A DNA stretch of 64,000 nucleotides from Gaiellasilicea sp963784895 (GCA_963784895.1 CAWATM010000010.1:155479-219478); one strand, 5' to 3'. Positions 33,074 to 41,114 are shown, counted from the first letter of the stretch. Notes: generated by a model not told the origin, from the letters alone. Translations and numbers: made by a program.

Positions 33074-34587
33074 ACCGGAGCCAGGCAGCTCTCGCGGCGC
33101 TCGTCTTCGGCGCCGGCATCGGCTCGCTCGCGACCGAGATCGCGGCCTCGCGGATGCTGGCCCCGTACTTCGGCTCGTCGACGATCGTCTGGGCGAACCT
33201 GATCGGGATCGTTCTCGCCGGGCTCGCCGTGGGCTACTGGCTCGGCGGCAGGCTGGCCGACCGGCGCCCCGAACGGCGGCTGCTGGGCCTGATCGTGCTC
33301 GCGGCGGCGCTTTGGGTGGCGCTGACGCCGTTCGTCGCCAGGCCGTTTCTCGATGCCGCCGTCGGGAACCTCGACGACGCGTCGGCCGGCGCCGTGATCG
33401 GCTCCTTCTTCGCCGTCCTGCTGCTCTTCGCGCCGGCCGTCGTCCTGCTCGGGATGGTCTCGCCGTTCGCGATCCGGCTCGCGATCACCGACGTCGAGAG
33501 CGCCGGCGCCGTCGCCGGCCGCTTCTATGCGCTCTCCACCTTCGGCTCGCTGCTCGGCACGTTCCTCCCGGCGCTGATCGCGATCCCGCTCCTCGGGACG
33601 CAGCGCACGCTGCTGCTGACCGCGGCGCTGCTGGCGCTCTCGGCCTCGTTCCTGCTCGGCCGGAAGGTGATCGTCCTGGCAGCTGCGATCGCAGCGCTCG
33701 GCGCGGTCCCGCCCGGCGCGGTGAAGGCGGAGGCGGGCCTGCTGCACGAGGAGGACTCGCTCTACCAGTTCATCCAGGTGGTGGAACGCGACGACGGCCG
33801 GCGGCTGCTGCGGCTGAACGAGGGCGTCGCCGTCCATTCCGTCTGGCGCGAGGACACCGTGCTCACGGGTGGCGTCTGGGATGCATTCCTCGCGCTGCCG
33901 CCGCTCCTCGAGCGCCCGCTCCGGAAGGTCGCGATTCTCGGCAACGCGGGCGGCACGACGGCGCGCGCGCTGGGCGAGTTCTATCCGGACGCGCGCGTCG
34001 ACGGCGTCGAGCTGGATCCAGCGGTGAGCGACGCGGGGTTCGAGTACTTCGGGATGGGCGACAACCCGAACCTCACGGTGCACGACGCCGACGCGCGGCC
34101 GTTCCTCCGCCGCACCGACGAGCGCTACGACCTGATCATCGTCGACGCCTACCACCAGCCCTACGTGCCCTTCTACCTCGCTACTCGCGAGTTCTTCGAG
34201 CTGGCGCGCGAGCGCCTCACGCCCGGTGGGATCGTGGCGCTGAACGTCGCCTCCGTCCCCGGCGACGACAGCCTCCTCGACGGGATCGCCGGGACGCTGG
34301 CGCACGAGTTCCGGTCGGTCGCCGTCTGGCCGGCGCTCCGCTTCAACAAGATCCTGATCGCATCCGCCGAGCCTTCCGTGACCAAGATTCGGCTTGCCGA
34401 CGTCGCGCCTGAGCTGCGCCCGCTCGTCGAACTCCTCAGCCGGCAGATCCGGCCGGTGACGCAGAAGGCGGAGCGGCCGTGGACGGACGACCGCGCTCCC
34501 GTCGAGTGGGTGACGGACAGGATGATCGTCGAGTACGCGGCCCGCGGCGGCGAGCTCGACGAGGACTTCCTGCCGACGCGCCCGTGA
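33070..34587 (+). CDS. membrane-embedded spermidine-synthase-like protein
   Basis: A 505-residue fusion. About eight membrane segments (about 5-225, including FGAGIGSLATEIAASRML and VLLGMVSPFAIRLAI) precede a Rossmann methyltransferase-fold domain (about 235-500) with AILGNAGGTTARAL, DGVELDPAVSDAG, and YDLIIVDAYHQPYVPFYL. The fold matches spermidine synthase. Fused forms are widespread but their substrate is mostly unknown, so polyamine synthesis should not be assumed. ATG 33070 overlaps the phosphatase stop (ATGA). Confidence 0.87.
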   Translation: MNRSQAALAALVFGAGIGSLATEIAASRMLAPYFGSSTIVWANLIGIVLAGLAVGYWLGGRLADRRPERRLLGLIVLAAALWVALTPFVARPFLDAAVGNLDDASAGAVIGSFFAVLLLFAPAVVLLGMVSPFAIRLAITDVESAGAVAGRFYALSTFGSLLGTFLPALIAIPLLGTQRTLLLTAALLALSASFLLGRKVIVLAAAIAALGAVPPGAVKAEAGLLHEEDSLYQFIQVVERDDGRRLLRLNEGVAVHSVWREDTVLTGGVWDAFLALPPLLERPLRKVAILGNAGGTTARALGEFYPDARVDGVELDPAVSDAGFEYFGMGDNPNLTVHDADARPFLRRTDERYDLIIVDAYHQPYVPFYLATREFFELARERLTPGGIVALNVASVPGDDSLLDGIAGTLAHEFRSVAVWPALRFNKILIASAEPSVTKIRLADVAPELRPLVELLSRQIRPVTQKAERPWTDDRAPVEWVTDRMIVEYAARGGELDEDFLPTRP

Positions 34588-35330
34588 GGTTGTCTCGGCA
34601 GGACGGGCCCCTGATCCGCGTCGGCCACCGCGGCGCGGCGGCGCTCGCGCCCGAGAACACGCTCGGCTCCTTCGAGACGGCGCTCGATCACGGCGTTGAC
34701 GCGATCGAGTTCGACGTCGTCGCGCTCGCCGACGGGCCGCTCGTGCTCGGCCACTCGCTCGCCGAGCTGCCGGAGGAGCGCGCCACGCTCGACGACGCGC
34801 TCGACTTCCTCAGCGCACGGGACGTCGCGCTGCACGTCGACCTGAAGCTGACGACGCGGCTCGACGAGGTCGCGGCCGCCATAGAGCGGCACGGCGTCGC
34901 CGAGCGGACGGTCGTCAGCTCGTTCCACCTGCCGAGCCTGCGCGCGGTCGCGGCGAGCGCACCGCAGCTGCCGCTCGGGTTCACCTACCCCGAGGATCGC
35001 TACGGGGTTTCGAAGCGCCGCGGCCTCAAGCCGGTGATCCGGGTCGGCACGCTTGCGCTGCGGCGGGCGATCGTCGCCCGGATCCCGCAGATGATCGAGC
35101 GTGCCGGCGCGTCTGCGCTGATGCTCCAGCACGCGGTCGTCTCGCCTGCCGCTGTCGCCCGCGCCCATGCCGCCGGTGCGGCGGTCTGGGCGTGGACGGT
35201 CGACGATCCGGACGAGCTCGCGCGGCTCGAAGCGGCCGGCGTCGACGCCGTGATCTCAAATGATCCTCGTCTGTTTGCGGAGGGAATGGGAGCCGCAGCT
35301 GTGGATCCCAGCGCGCGCGACGACGTCTGA
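34584..35330 (+). CDS. glycerophosphodiester phosphodiesterase family protein
   Basis: A 248-residue TIM-barrel hydrolase. Catalytic and metal residues are in view: VGHRGAAALAPENTLGSFE (HRG, E-N-T), IEFDVVALADGPLVLGHS (E-x-D and the second His), and VDLKL. The usual motif V-x-I-E-x-K reads H-V-D-L-K-L, with Asp for Glu. The C-terminal AVWAWTVDDPDELARLEAAGVDAVISNDP is typical. It cleaves glycerophosphodiesters to glycerol-3-phosphate and an alcohol. GTG 34584 overlaps the previous stop (GTGA). No signal peptide, so it is probably cytoplasmic. Confidence 0.92.
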   Translation: MRLSRQDGPLIRVGHRGAAALAPENTLGSFETALDHGVDAIEFDVVALADGPLVLGHSLAELPEERATLDDALDFLSARDVALHVDLKLTTRLDEVAAAIERHGVAERTVVSSFHLPSLRAVAASAPQLPLGFTYPEDRYGVSKRRGLKPVIRVGTLALRRAIVARIPQMIERAGASALMLQHAVVSPAAVARAHAAGAAVWAWTVDDPDELARLEAAGVDAVISNDPRLFAEGMGAAAVDPSARDDV

Positions 35331-35332
35331 CG

Positions 35333-35347
35333 TGCCGCTTCGCGGCA
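35333..35347 (+). terminator. short hairpin after GDPD
   Basis: TGCCGC-TTC-GCGGCA, 6-bp stem, 3 bases after the GDPD stop. Confidence 0.35.
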
Positions 35348-35370
35348 AGAGCACGGTCTTCGGGCGTGGC

Positions 35371-35376
35371 TACACT
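35371..35376 (+). promoter_or_regulatory. -10 box of the L,D-transpeptidase gene
   Basis: TACACT ends 6 bases before GTG 35383; no Shine-Dalgarno sequence. This sets the start just before the signal peptide. Confidence 0.55.
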
Positions 35377-35382
35377 GCCGCC

Positions 35383-36450
35383 GTGAGGCGCGGACTCTCA
35401 TTTGCCCTGCTTGCGGCGTGCTCCGCTGCGGGCCTGATCGCGGCCGGGTTGCTCGTCGGGACACCGTCCGCCGACGCCCAGCAGACCCCGACGACCGGGA
35501 CGACCACGGTACCGCCGCCCCCGTCGACGACGACCACGACGACCACCACCACGACCCCGACGCCGACGACGCCTCGCCCGACGACGATCGCCGCCGGTGT
35601 GACGATCGGCGGGCAGGTGCTCGTGGGCGGCCTCTCGCCGGCCGAGGCGACGGCCGAGGTCAAGGCCTTCTTCGCCAGGCCCGTCACGCTCAAGCTCGGG
35701 AACGTGTCGCTGCGGGCGAGCCCCAAGCAGCTCGGCGCCGCCGCCTACGTCGGCACCGCGGTCAAGCAGGCCCGGATCTTCGCGCCCGGCGCGAACGTGC
35801 CGTTGAAGGTCGAGGCGCCGCTGCCGAAGATCGAGCGCTACATCGCCCGGCTGGCCGAGCGCTTCGACCGCGTGGCCGTCGACTCGGAGTTGTCGCTGCG
35901 GAACGGGAAGCCGTTCGTGAGCAAGGACCGGGTCGGCCGCCGCCTCCGCCAGGCCACCGCCGTCCGAGCTGTCTTCCGCAGCCTCAAGACCCACGACCGG
36001 GCACCGATCGCGCTTCAGACCGACAAGGTCACGCCGCAGGCGACCCGCGCGACGATCGGCGACGTGATCGTGATCCGCCGCGGCTCGAACAAGCTCAACC
36101 TCTATTCCGGGATGAAGCTTCGCCGCACCTTCGGCGTCGCCACCGGCGAAGCCCGCTACCCGACACCGCTCGGCCGGTTCCACATCGTCGTCAAGTGGCG
36201 GAACCCGTGGTGGTACCCCCCGCAGTCCGACTGGGCCAAGGACGCGAAGCCGATTCCGCCAGGCCCCGGCAACCCGCTCGGCACGCGCTGGATGGGGATC
36301 TCGTCCCCCGCAGTCGGGATCCACGGCACGCCCGACCCGGCTTCGATCGGCTACTCCGTCTCGCACGGCTGCATCCGCATGCTGATCCCGGAGGTCGAGT
36401 GGTTGTTCAACCAGGTCGACGTCGGGACGCCGGTCTACATCGTCCGTTGA
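35383..36450 (+). CDS. secreted L,D-transpeptidase (YkuD domain)
   Basis: A 355-residue exported enzyme. Signal peptide (about 1-34, LLAACSAAGLIAAGLLVG ... ADA), a Thr/Pro linker (about 35-67) coded by a run of ACN codons, a peptidoglycan-binding-type domain (about 70-215), and a YkuD domain (about 225-355). The catalytic motif is intact: HGTPDPASIGYSVSHGCIRM, with Cys near 328. It makes 3-3 cross-links in peptidoglycan or attaches proteins to it, and is active outside the membrane. GTG 35383 is fixed by the -10 box and the signal peptide; upstream in-frame starts would bury the signal. Confidence 0.92.
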   Translation: MRRGLSFALLAACSAAGLIAAGLLVGTPSADAQQTPTTGTTTVPPPPSTTTTTTTTTTPTPTTPRPTTIAAGVTIGGQVLVGGLSPAEATAEVKAFFARPVTLKLGNVSLRASPKQLGAAAYVGTAVKQARIFAPGANVPLKVEAPLPKIERYIARLAERFDRVAVDSELSLRNGKPFVSKDRVGRRLRQATAVRAVFRSLKTHDRAPIALQTDKVTPQATRATIGDVIVIRRGSNKLNLYSGMKLRRTFGVATGEARYPTPLGRFHIVVKWRNPWWYPPQSDWAKDAKPIPPGPGNPLGTRWMGISSPAVGIHGTPDPASIGYSVSHGCIRMLIPEVEWLFNQVDVGTPVYIVR

Positions 36451-36474
36451 CCCTCGCCCGCCTTCGGCTCGCTC

Positions 36475-36505
36475 GCGCGCGGGAAACCAGGTTTCCCCTG
36501 CGCGC
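36475..36505 (+). terminator. hairpin after the L,D-transpeptidase gene
   Basis: GGGAAAC-CAG-GTTTCCC (36481-36497), extended outward by GCGCGC (36475-36480) pairing with GCGCGC (36500-36505) across a 2-base bulge. Confidence 0.6.
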
Positions 36506-36520
36506 CCCCTACTTCGCTCC

Positions 36521-36548
36521 TGTGGGGGGACTGCCAAGCACCCCCACA
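36521..36548 (+). repeat. second hairpin before the TlpA operon
   Basis: TGTGGGGG (36521-36528) and CCCCCACA (36541-36548), loop of 12. It lies 32 bases before ATG 36581, so it may be a second terminator or a leader structure. Confidence 0.4.
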
Positions 36549-36580
36549 TCCCCCAACGCTCATCGAGGCACGCTCGCCCC

Positions 36581-37135
36581 ATGAGCGCGGCCCGCCTCCG
36601 GCTCGCAGCGCAGGTCCTGGCCGTCGTGATCGTGGTCGGGCTGTTCGGCCTCCTCGCCTGGAAGCTGACCCAGGGGGAGAGCGAGGTGACGGCGCAGCTC
36701 GACCGGGGCGGCTCGCCCGCCGCGCCTGCGTTCACGCTCGAGCGGCTCGACGGCAAGGGAGAGCTCGAGCTCGCGTCCCTGCGCGGCAAGGCCGTCGTAC
36801 TCAACTTCTGGGCCTCGTGGTGCGGGCCGTGCAAGGACGAGACGCCGCTCCTGCAGGAGGGCTGGAAGCGCTGGCAGGACAAAGGCGTCGTCTTCGTCGG
36901 CGTCGACGTCAAGGACTTCCGAGGCGACGCCAGGACGTTTCTCGCCCGCTACGGCGTCACGTACCCGAACGTCTACGACGGCAAGGGCTCGACCGTCGGG
37001 CGCTACGGCGTCACCGGCTTCCCCGAGACCTACTTCATCGACGCGGCCGGCAACGTGCGCCTGCGCATCGCCGGTCCGGTCGAGGATGCCGGCGAGCTCG
37101 ACGCCGGCATCGAGCGCGCCTTAGCCCCAGCATGA
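36581..37135 (+). CDS. TlpA/ResA-type membrane-anchored thioredoxin
   Basis: A 184-residue protein: one N-terminal membrane anchor (about 9-28, LAVVIVVGLFGLLAW) and an external thioredoxin-fold domain with redox motif W-C-G-P-C (NFWASWCGPCKDETP, about 82-96) and cis-Pro loop GVTGFPETYFID. It probably reduces apocytochrome c or other exported thiols with electrons from CcdA. First gene of a three-gene operon with CcmH and CcdA, joined by ATGA and GTGA overlaps. Confidence 0.92.
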   Translation: MSAARLRLAAQVLAVVIVVGLFGLLAWKLTQGESEVTAQLDRGGSPAAPAFTLERLDGKGELELASLRGKAVVLNFWASWCGPCKDETPLLQEGWKRWQDKGVVFVGVDVKDFRGDARTFLARYGVTYPNVYDGKGSTVGRYGVTGFPETYFIDAAGNVRLRIAGPVEDAGELDAGIERALAPA

Positions 37136-37599
37136 CGAGGCCGCTCCTCGGGCTGGTCGCCGGCGCGCTCGCGGCCCTCGCACTTGCCGCTTCGGCGGCG
37201 GCGAGCGAGGAACGCCCGACGGCGGCGGAGCTCGAGTCGGAGCTCGTCTGCCCCGTCTGCGAGTCGACGCTCGACACCTCGAACGCCCCCGTGGCGCTGC
37301 GGATGAAGGCGTTCATCCGCGAGCGGATCGCGGCCGGGGACAGAAAGAGCGAGATCAAGGCAGCGCTCGTCGATCAGTTCGGCTCGAGCGTGCTCGCCGT
37401 GCCGCCGAAGCGCGGCTTCGGGCTGATCGCGTGGCTCCTGCCGCTCGCCGGGCTCGCGCTCGGCGTGATCGTCGTCGGCCTGCTCGCCTGGCACTGGAGT
37501 CGCGGGCGCCGAGACGACGGGCCGCCCGAGGCCGAGCCGCCCCTCGACCCCGCGCTCGAGCGCCGACTCGACGACGAGCTCGCCCGCTTCGAGCCGTGA
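37132..37599 (+). CDS. CcmH/CycL-type cytochrome c biogenesis protein
   Basis: A 155-residue protein with a signal-like N-terminus (about 1-23, GLVAGALAALALAASAAA), the CcmH core with L-V-C-P-V-C-E (about 40-46, usually LRCPVCQ) and KAFIRERIAAGDRKSEIKA, then one membrane segment (about 103-123) and a charged tail. CcmH reduces the heme-binding CXXCH thiols before heme attachment. Operon context with TlpA and CcdA supports that role, although no heme lyase gene is in the window. Confidence 0.88.
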   Translation: MTRPLLGLVAGALAALALAASAAASEERPTAAELESELVCPVCESTLDTSNAPVALRMKAFIRERIAAGDRKSEIKAALVDQFGSSVLAVPPKRGFGLIAWLLPLAGLALGVIVVGLLAWHWSRGRRDDGPPEAEPPLDPALERRLDDELARFEP

Positions 37600-38309
37600 G
37601 CGGCACGGCCGCGCTCCTCGCCTTCGGCGCGGGCTTCGTCTCGTTCCTGGCGCCGTGTGTGCTGCCGCTCGTCCCCGGTTACCTCTCCGCGATCTCCTCG
37701 GTCGAGGCTGAGCGGCTCGGCGACCCCGGCTCGTCGCGGCGGATCCTCGTCTCCAGCCTGCCGTTCGTCGCCGGCCTCGTCGCCGTCTTCGTCCTGCTCG
37801 GCGCCGGTGCCGCGGCGGTCGGCCTCTCGATCACGAAGAACCAGTTCCTGCTCGAGCAGATCGCGGGCTTCGTCCTGATCGTCTTCGGCTTCGCCTTCAT
37901 GGGGCTGCTGCCGTGGCCGCAGCGGCTGCTCGGCGCCGGTCTCGTGCAGGACGCGCGACAGCGCGGCTCGGGCTTCCTGCTCGGCGGGGCGTTCGCGATC
38001 TGCGCCGCGCCGTGCATCGGCCCCGTCCTCGGCTCGATCCTCGTCCTCGCGGGCGACTCGGACACGGTCTGGGAGGGGTCGCTTCTCCTCGCCGTCTATG
38101 CGCTCGGGCTCGCCGTGCCGTTCCTGATCGCCGCTGCGCTCTTCGTACCGGCGATGGGCGTCTTCCGCCGCGTGCGCGACCACTACGTCGCGATCCAGTT
38201 CGTCAGCGGTGCGATCCTGGTCGCGCTCGGCGCGCTGCTCTTTCTCGGCGAGTTCTGGCGGTTGCGCGTCTACCTGAACCGGCTCTTCGAGGCGCTGGGC
38301 TTCGGCTAG
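37596..38309 (+). CDS. CcdA-type thiol-disulfide transporter
   Basis: A 237-residue membrane protein with six segments. The two redox Cys motifs of CcdA are present: SFLAPCVLPLVPGYL (about 13-27) and AICAAPCIGPVLG (about 130-142). It carries electrons from cytoplasmic thioredoxin to external thioredoxins such as TlpA. GTG 37596 overlaps the CcmH stop. Confidence 0.92.
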   Translation: MSGTAALLAFGAGFVSFLAPCVLPLVPGYLSAISSVEAERLGDPGSSRRILVSSLPFVAGLVAVFVLLGAGAAAVGLSITKNQFLLEQIAGFVLIVFGFAFMGLLPWPQRLLGAGLVQDARQRGSGFLLGGAFAICAAPCIGPVLGSILVLAGDSDTVWEGSLLLAVYALGLAVPFLIAAALFVPAMGVFRRVRDHYVAIQFVSGAILVALGALLFLGEFWRLRVYLNRLFEALGFG

Positions 38310-38326
38310 GTGCGTTGGCCGTCTTC

Positions 38327-38353
38327 GCGCGATCCTGCGCGATAGGATCGCGC
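38327..38353. promoter_or_regulatory. palindrome over the -10 box of the REC-like gene
   Basis: Perfect 9-bp arms GCGCGATCC (38327-38335) and GGATCGCGC (38345-38353), 9 bases apart. The -10 box TAGGAT (38343-38348) lies in the right arm, and GTG 38355 follows by 1 base. GCGCGAT is also repeated directly (38327, 38337). A repressor site or an autoregulatory element is plausible. Confidence 0.5.
38343..38348 (+). promoter_or_regulatory. -10 box of the REC-like gene
   Basis: TAGGAT ends 6 bases before GTG 38355; leaderless start predicted. Confidence 0.5.
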
Positions 38354-38354
38354 T

Positions 38355-38669
38355 GTGGCGACGATCCTGCTCGCAGGGGTCGACCTCTTCTTCCGGGGGA
38401 AGCTCGAAGCGATTCTCGACGGCCATCATCTGGTCACGACCGACAGCGTCGATCCACCCGACCTCGTCATCGTCGACATCGCCCGCGTCGAGCCGGACGA
38501 AGTCGTGGACTCCTGGCCGGACATTCCGATCGTCGGCTTCACGAATCACACCGACAAGTCGGGTCTCCAGCGCGCGCACACGGCCGGGTTCGACCAGGTG
38601 GTCGTGAAGTCGGCCTTGGCCGAGCGGGTTCCCGAGATCGTGGCCGAGCTGACCGCGCCTTCGGCCTGA
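38355..38669 (+). CDS. atypical stand-alone receiver-like protein
   Basis: A 104-residue protein with a receiver-like layout: beta1 ATILLAGVDLFF, an Asp after beta3 (LVIVDIARVEP, about 40), a Thr after beta4 (IVGFTNHTD) and a Lys after beta5 (VVVKSAL, about 84). The acidic pair that binds magnesium in true receivers is missing; only one Asp is present, in L-A-G-V-D. It may be a pseudo-receiver that signals by binding. The assignment rests on secondary-structure pattern, so it is tentative. Confidence 0.6.
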   Translation: MATILLAGVDLFFRGKLEAILDGHHLVTTDSVDPPDLVIVDIARVEPDEVVDSWPDIPIVGFTNHTDKSGLQRAHTAGFDQVVVKSALAERVPEIVAELTAPSA

Positions 38670-38679
38670 ACCCTCGCGG

Positions 38680-38685
38680 TAGAAT
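38680..38685 (+). promoter_or_regulatory. -10 box of the ferredoxin gene
   Basis: TAGAAT ends 7 bases before GTG 38693; no Shine-Dalgarno sequence. Confidence 0.55.
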
Positions 38686-38692
38686 CGCCGCC

Positions 38693-39004
38693 GTGACGTA
38701 CATCATCGCCGAGCCCTGCATCGACATCAAAGACCGCTCGTGCGTCGACGTCTGCCCCGTCGACTGCATCCACGAGTTCGACCGGATGCTGATCATCGAT
38801 CCGGAGGAGTGCATCGACTGCGGCGCCTGCGAGCCGGAGTGCCCGGTGGAGGCGATCTTCCCGGAGGACGCACTCCCGGACAAGTGGGAGCCGTTCGTCA
38901 AGATCAACTACGCCTACTCGGAGGGAGCGGCTGCGCTGAATCCGCTCGTCGACGCGTACGCCACCGAGCACGACGTCCAGAACCCTCCGCTCGAATCGGC
39001 ATAA
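38693..39004 (+). CDS. fdxA: FdxA-type 7Fe ferredoxin
   Basis: A 103-residue electron carrier. Cluster ligands: Cys9, Cys17, Cys21 and Cys25 in the first half (KDRSCVDVCPVDCI), and C-I-D-C-G-A-C-E-P-E-C-P (about 40-51) in the second. The spacing in the first half fits a [3Fe-4S] or [4Fe-4S] cluster as in mycobacterial FdxA, with [4Fe-4S] in the second. GTG 38693 gives the family's usual TYIIAEPCID start. Confidence 0.93.
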   Translation: MTYIIAEPCIDIKDRSCVDVCPVDCIHEFDRMLIIDPEECIDCGACEPECPVEAIFPEDALPDKWEPFVKINYAYSEGAAALNPLVDAYATEHDVQNPPLESA

Positions 39005-39056
39005 GCCGAGCCCAAAGCGGGAACGACGATCTCTCCACGATCGAAGGAGGGGTCAC

Positions 39057-39392
39057 ATGCCACCCAAGGCCTGGAGCGCCAAGCGCGAGCGCCAGTACGA
39101 GCACATCAAGGACAGCCTCGAGGATCGGGGCACGTCGGAGGACAAGGCCGAGGAGATCGCCGCACGAACCGTGAACAAGGAACGTGCGCGCACCGGCGAG
39201 GCGAAGACGTCGTCTCGGCTGTCGCGTACGGACATCTCGTCCGGAAGGCGCGGCGGGCTCCGCTCCGGCACGGCCCGCGGCAAGGGGCGCACGCGTGACC
39301 AGCTCTACGAAGAGGCCAAGCACATGGGGATCGAAGGCCGCTCGAAGATGACGAAGGAGCAGCTGCAGCGCGCGGTCGACCGGCGCAAGTAA
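39057..39392 (+). CDS. basic DNA/RNA-binding-like protein with Rho-N-type C-terminus
   Basis: A 111-residue very basic protein. The N-terminal half (MPPKAWSAKRERQYEHIKDS, EDKAEEIAARTVNKERA) matches small proteins often labelled plasmid stabilisation or ChaB-like. The C-terminal half (TRDQLYEEAKHMGIEGRSKM, TKEQLQRAVDRRK) resembles the Rho N-terminal helical domain. It probably binds nucleic acid. It has a strong ribosome site, GAAGGAGGGG, unlike most neighbours. Confidence 0.75.
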   Translation: MPPKAWSAKRERQYEHIKDSLEDRGTSEDKAEEIAARTVNKERARTGEAKTSSRLSRTDISSGRRGGLRSGTARGKGRTRDQLYEEAKHMGIEGRSKMTKEQLQRAVDRRK

Positions 39393-39395
39393 CCT
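39390..39395 (+). promoter_or_regulatory. -10 box of the VOC gene, built on a stop codon
   Basis: TAACCT, whose TAA is the stop of the preceding gene. It ends 6 bases before GTG 39402; no Shine-Dalgarno sequence. Confidence 0.45.
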
Positions 39396-39401
39396 CGCAA
39401 T

Positions 39402-40040
39402 GTGAAGCCGCTCACGCTCGATCACGTCGCGCTCTGGATCGCCGGCCGCGATCGGATGGCCAAGACCGCTGTCGCGCGGCTGGGGCTGCGCGTGATCGAG
39501 CGGACCGACAAGTTCACCCTGCTCGGCGCCGACGCGCGCCGGGGCAAGCTGACGCTCTTCGATGCCGAGGGGCCCCGTGAGCGTGGCGCGCTCTGCCGGA
39601 TCGGGCTGCGCGTGTCCTCGCTCGACGGCCGCGAGCCGGTCGTCGACCTGGGCGAGGGGCTCGAGATCGCGCTCGTCGAGGCGGAGACGGAGTCGGAGCT
39701 CGACCTCGACCACATCTCGTTGCGGGCCACGGATCCCCAGGCGGCGGCGCGCGGCTGGGAGCAGCTCGGCTTCGTGCTCACCGGGGACGGACGTCTCGAG
39801 GTCGGCGGCGCCTTTCTCGAGCTGACCCAGGGCGACCCCGGCGAGCCGGAGCGGCCGCTGCTCAACCACCTCGGCGTCCTCGTCGACTCGGTCGAGGCTC
39901 ACCGGGCCGAAGCGGAAGCGCTCGGGGTCGAGATCGACGACGTCGTCGACGCGCCGAACACGCTCGCGCTGTTCGTCTGGGGGCCTGACCGGGTGAAGCT
40001 CGAGTACATCGAGCACAAGCCGTCATTCAGTCTCACCTGA
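39402..40040 (+). CDS. VOC (glyoxalase/dioxygenase fold) family protein
   Basis: A 212-residue protein with two beta-alpha-beta-beta-beta modules (LTLDHVALWIAGRDRM about 3-18, and LDLDHISLRATDPQAAARG about 105-123). Possible metal ligands are the two His in L-D-H and Glu near the end (VKLEYIEHKP). It could be a lyase, dioxygenase or isomerase; the substrate cannot be inferred. The stop TGA overlaps a CTG that probably starts the flavoprotein downstream. Confidence 0.82.
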   Translation: MKPLTLDHVALWIAGRDRMAKTAVARLGLRVIERTDKFTLLGADARRGKLTLFDAEGPRERGALCRIGLRVSSLDGREPVVDLGEGLEIALVEAETESELDLDHISLRATDPQAAARGWEQLGFVLTGDGRLEVGGAFLELTQGDPGEPERPLLNHLGVLVDSVEAHRAEAEALGVEIDDVVDAPNTLALFVWGPDRVKLEYIEHKPSFSLT

Positions 40041-41095
40041 TCGTCGCCGGAGCCGGCATGGCCGGCCTGGTCGCGGCTGCGCGGGCGCGCCAGCTCGGAG
40101 CGGCGCCGGTCGTGTTCGAGAAGGGCGACCGGGCGGGCGGCTCGATGCTGCTCTCGAGCGGCGTCATCTGGCGTCACCGGACGCTCGACGAGTTCCGGGT
40201 CGAATGCCCAGGCGGCGATCCGCCGCTGCAGGCCCGGATCGTCGAGGAGCTGGACGACGCGCTCGACTGGTTGGAGTCGCTCGGGGTCGAGCCGTTGCGG
40301 CGCGCGACCGGCAATCCGCTCACGATCGGGCGTCGCTACGACCCGCGCGTGCTCACGGAGACGCTCGTCCGTGCCGCCGGCGACGTGCGGCTCCAGCAAC
40401 CGTTCGGCGAGGCGGTGCAGGTGCTCGCGACCGGGGGCTTCGGCGCGCGCCTCGCGCGCGAGCGAGGCTTTCTGCTGCGCGCGGCCCCCTGGAGCGACGG
40501 CGACGGGCTCGCGTTCGCCGTCGAGCGCGGTGCCGCCGTGACCGCCGGGATGGAGCAGTTCTACGGGCGCGCGCTGCCGGGCCCGGTGCCGGAGGACGAG
40601 TTCGTGCGCGCGTCGCAGCTCTACGCACGCAGGGCGCTCGTACTCGACGACGAGGGCCGCGACCTCGGCGAGGCGGCTTGGCACGAGAGCGACATCGTCC
40701 AGCGTTTTCCCGACGGGAAAGCGTGGTACGTCGTCGATGCGGGGGCAGGGCGCGAGCCAGTGCGGGAGCAGACCGTGGCCGACCTCGTCGAGGCCGCCCG
40801 CGCCGCGGGCGGCGATGTGCGGCCGGCGGAGCAGCTGCCGTTCGCGCTGCCGCGTTCGCCGAAGCTCGCCGAGCCCCCGTTCCTGGCGGTTCGGGTCTAC
40901 GCGGGCGTGACGCACACGATCGGCGGGCTCCGGATCGACGAACGCGCGAGAGTGCTCGACGGCGGCGGCAGGACGATCTCGGATCTCTACGCGGCGGGCG
41001 CCGACGCCGGCGGGATCTTCACCGGCGGCTACGGGAGCGGCCTCGCTGCGGCTCTCGTCTACGGCCTGGCCGCCGCCGAGACCGCCCTCGACTGA
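40037..41095 (+). CDS. compact FAD-dependent oxidoreductase of the fumarate reductase/KstD family
   Basis: A 352-residue flavoprotein. The FAD-binding motif LIVAGAGMAGLVAAARA needs residues upstream of the first ATG (40058). The nearest start that keeps it whole is CTG 40037, which overlaps the VOC stop as CTGA. Other landmarks: GGSMLLSSGVIW (about 35), VLATGGFGARLARERG, WSDGDGLAFAVERGAA, and the end DLYAAGADAGGIFTGGYGSG. Relatives are usually 450-550 residues; here the region between the FAD fold and VLATGGFG is unusually short. It probably dehydrogenates a carbon-carbon bond in a keto or steroid-like substrate, which is inference. Confidence 0.8.
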   Translation: MIVAGAGMAGLVAAARARQLGAAPVVFEKGDRAGGSMLLSSGVIWRHRTLDEFRVECPGGDPPLQARIVEELDDALDWLESLGVEPLRRATGNPLTIGRRYDPRVLTETLVRAAGDVRLQQPFGEAVQVLATGGFGARLARERGFLLRAAPWSDGDGLAFAVERGAAVTAGMEQFYGRALPGPVPEDEFVRASQLYARRALVLDDEGRDLGEAAWHESDIVQRFPDGKAWYVVDAGAGREPVREQTVADLVEAARAAGGDVRPAEQLPFALPRSPKLAEPPFLAVRVYAGVTHTIGGLRIDERARVLDGGGRTISDLYAAGADAGGIFTGGYGSGLAAALVYGLAAAETALD

Positions 41096-41114
41096 GACCT
41101 CCCCGAACGGCCGG

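Noticed and set aside
33070..34587. Polyamine biosynthesis call for the spermidine-synthase-like protein
   Set aside because: The fold matches, but it is fused to a membrane domain and no decarboxylase or other polyamine gene is near, so the specific function was not claimed.
35510..35580. Run of ACN/CCN codons as a possible variable tandem repeat
   Set aside because: It codes a Thr/Pro linker in the L,D-transpeptidase; the unit is irregular and I see no exact repeat to suggest slippage.
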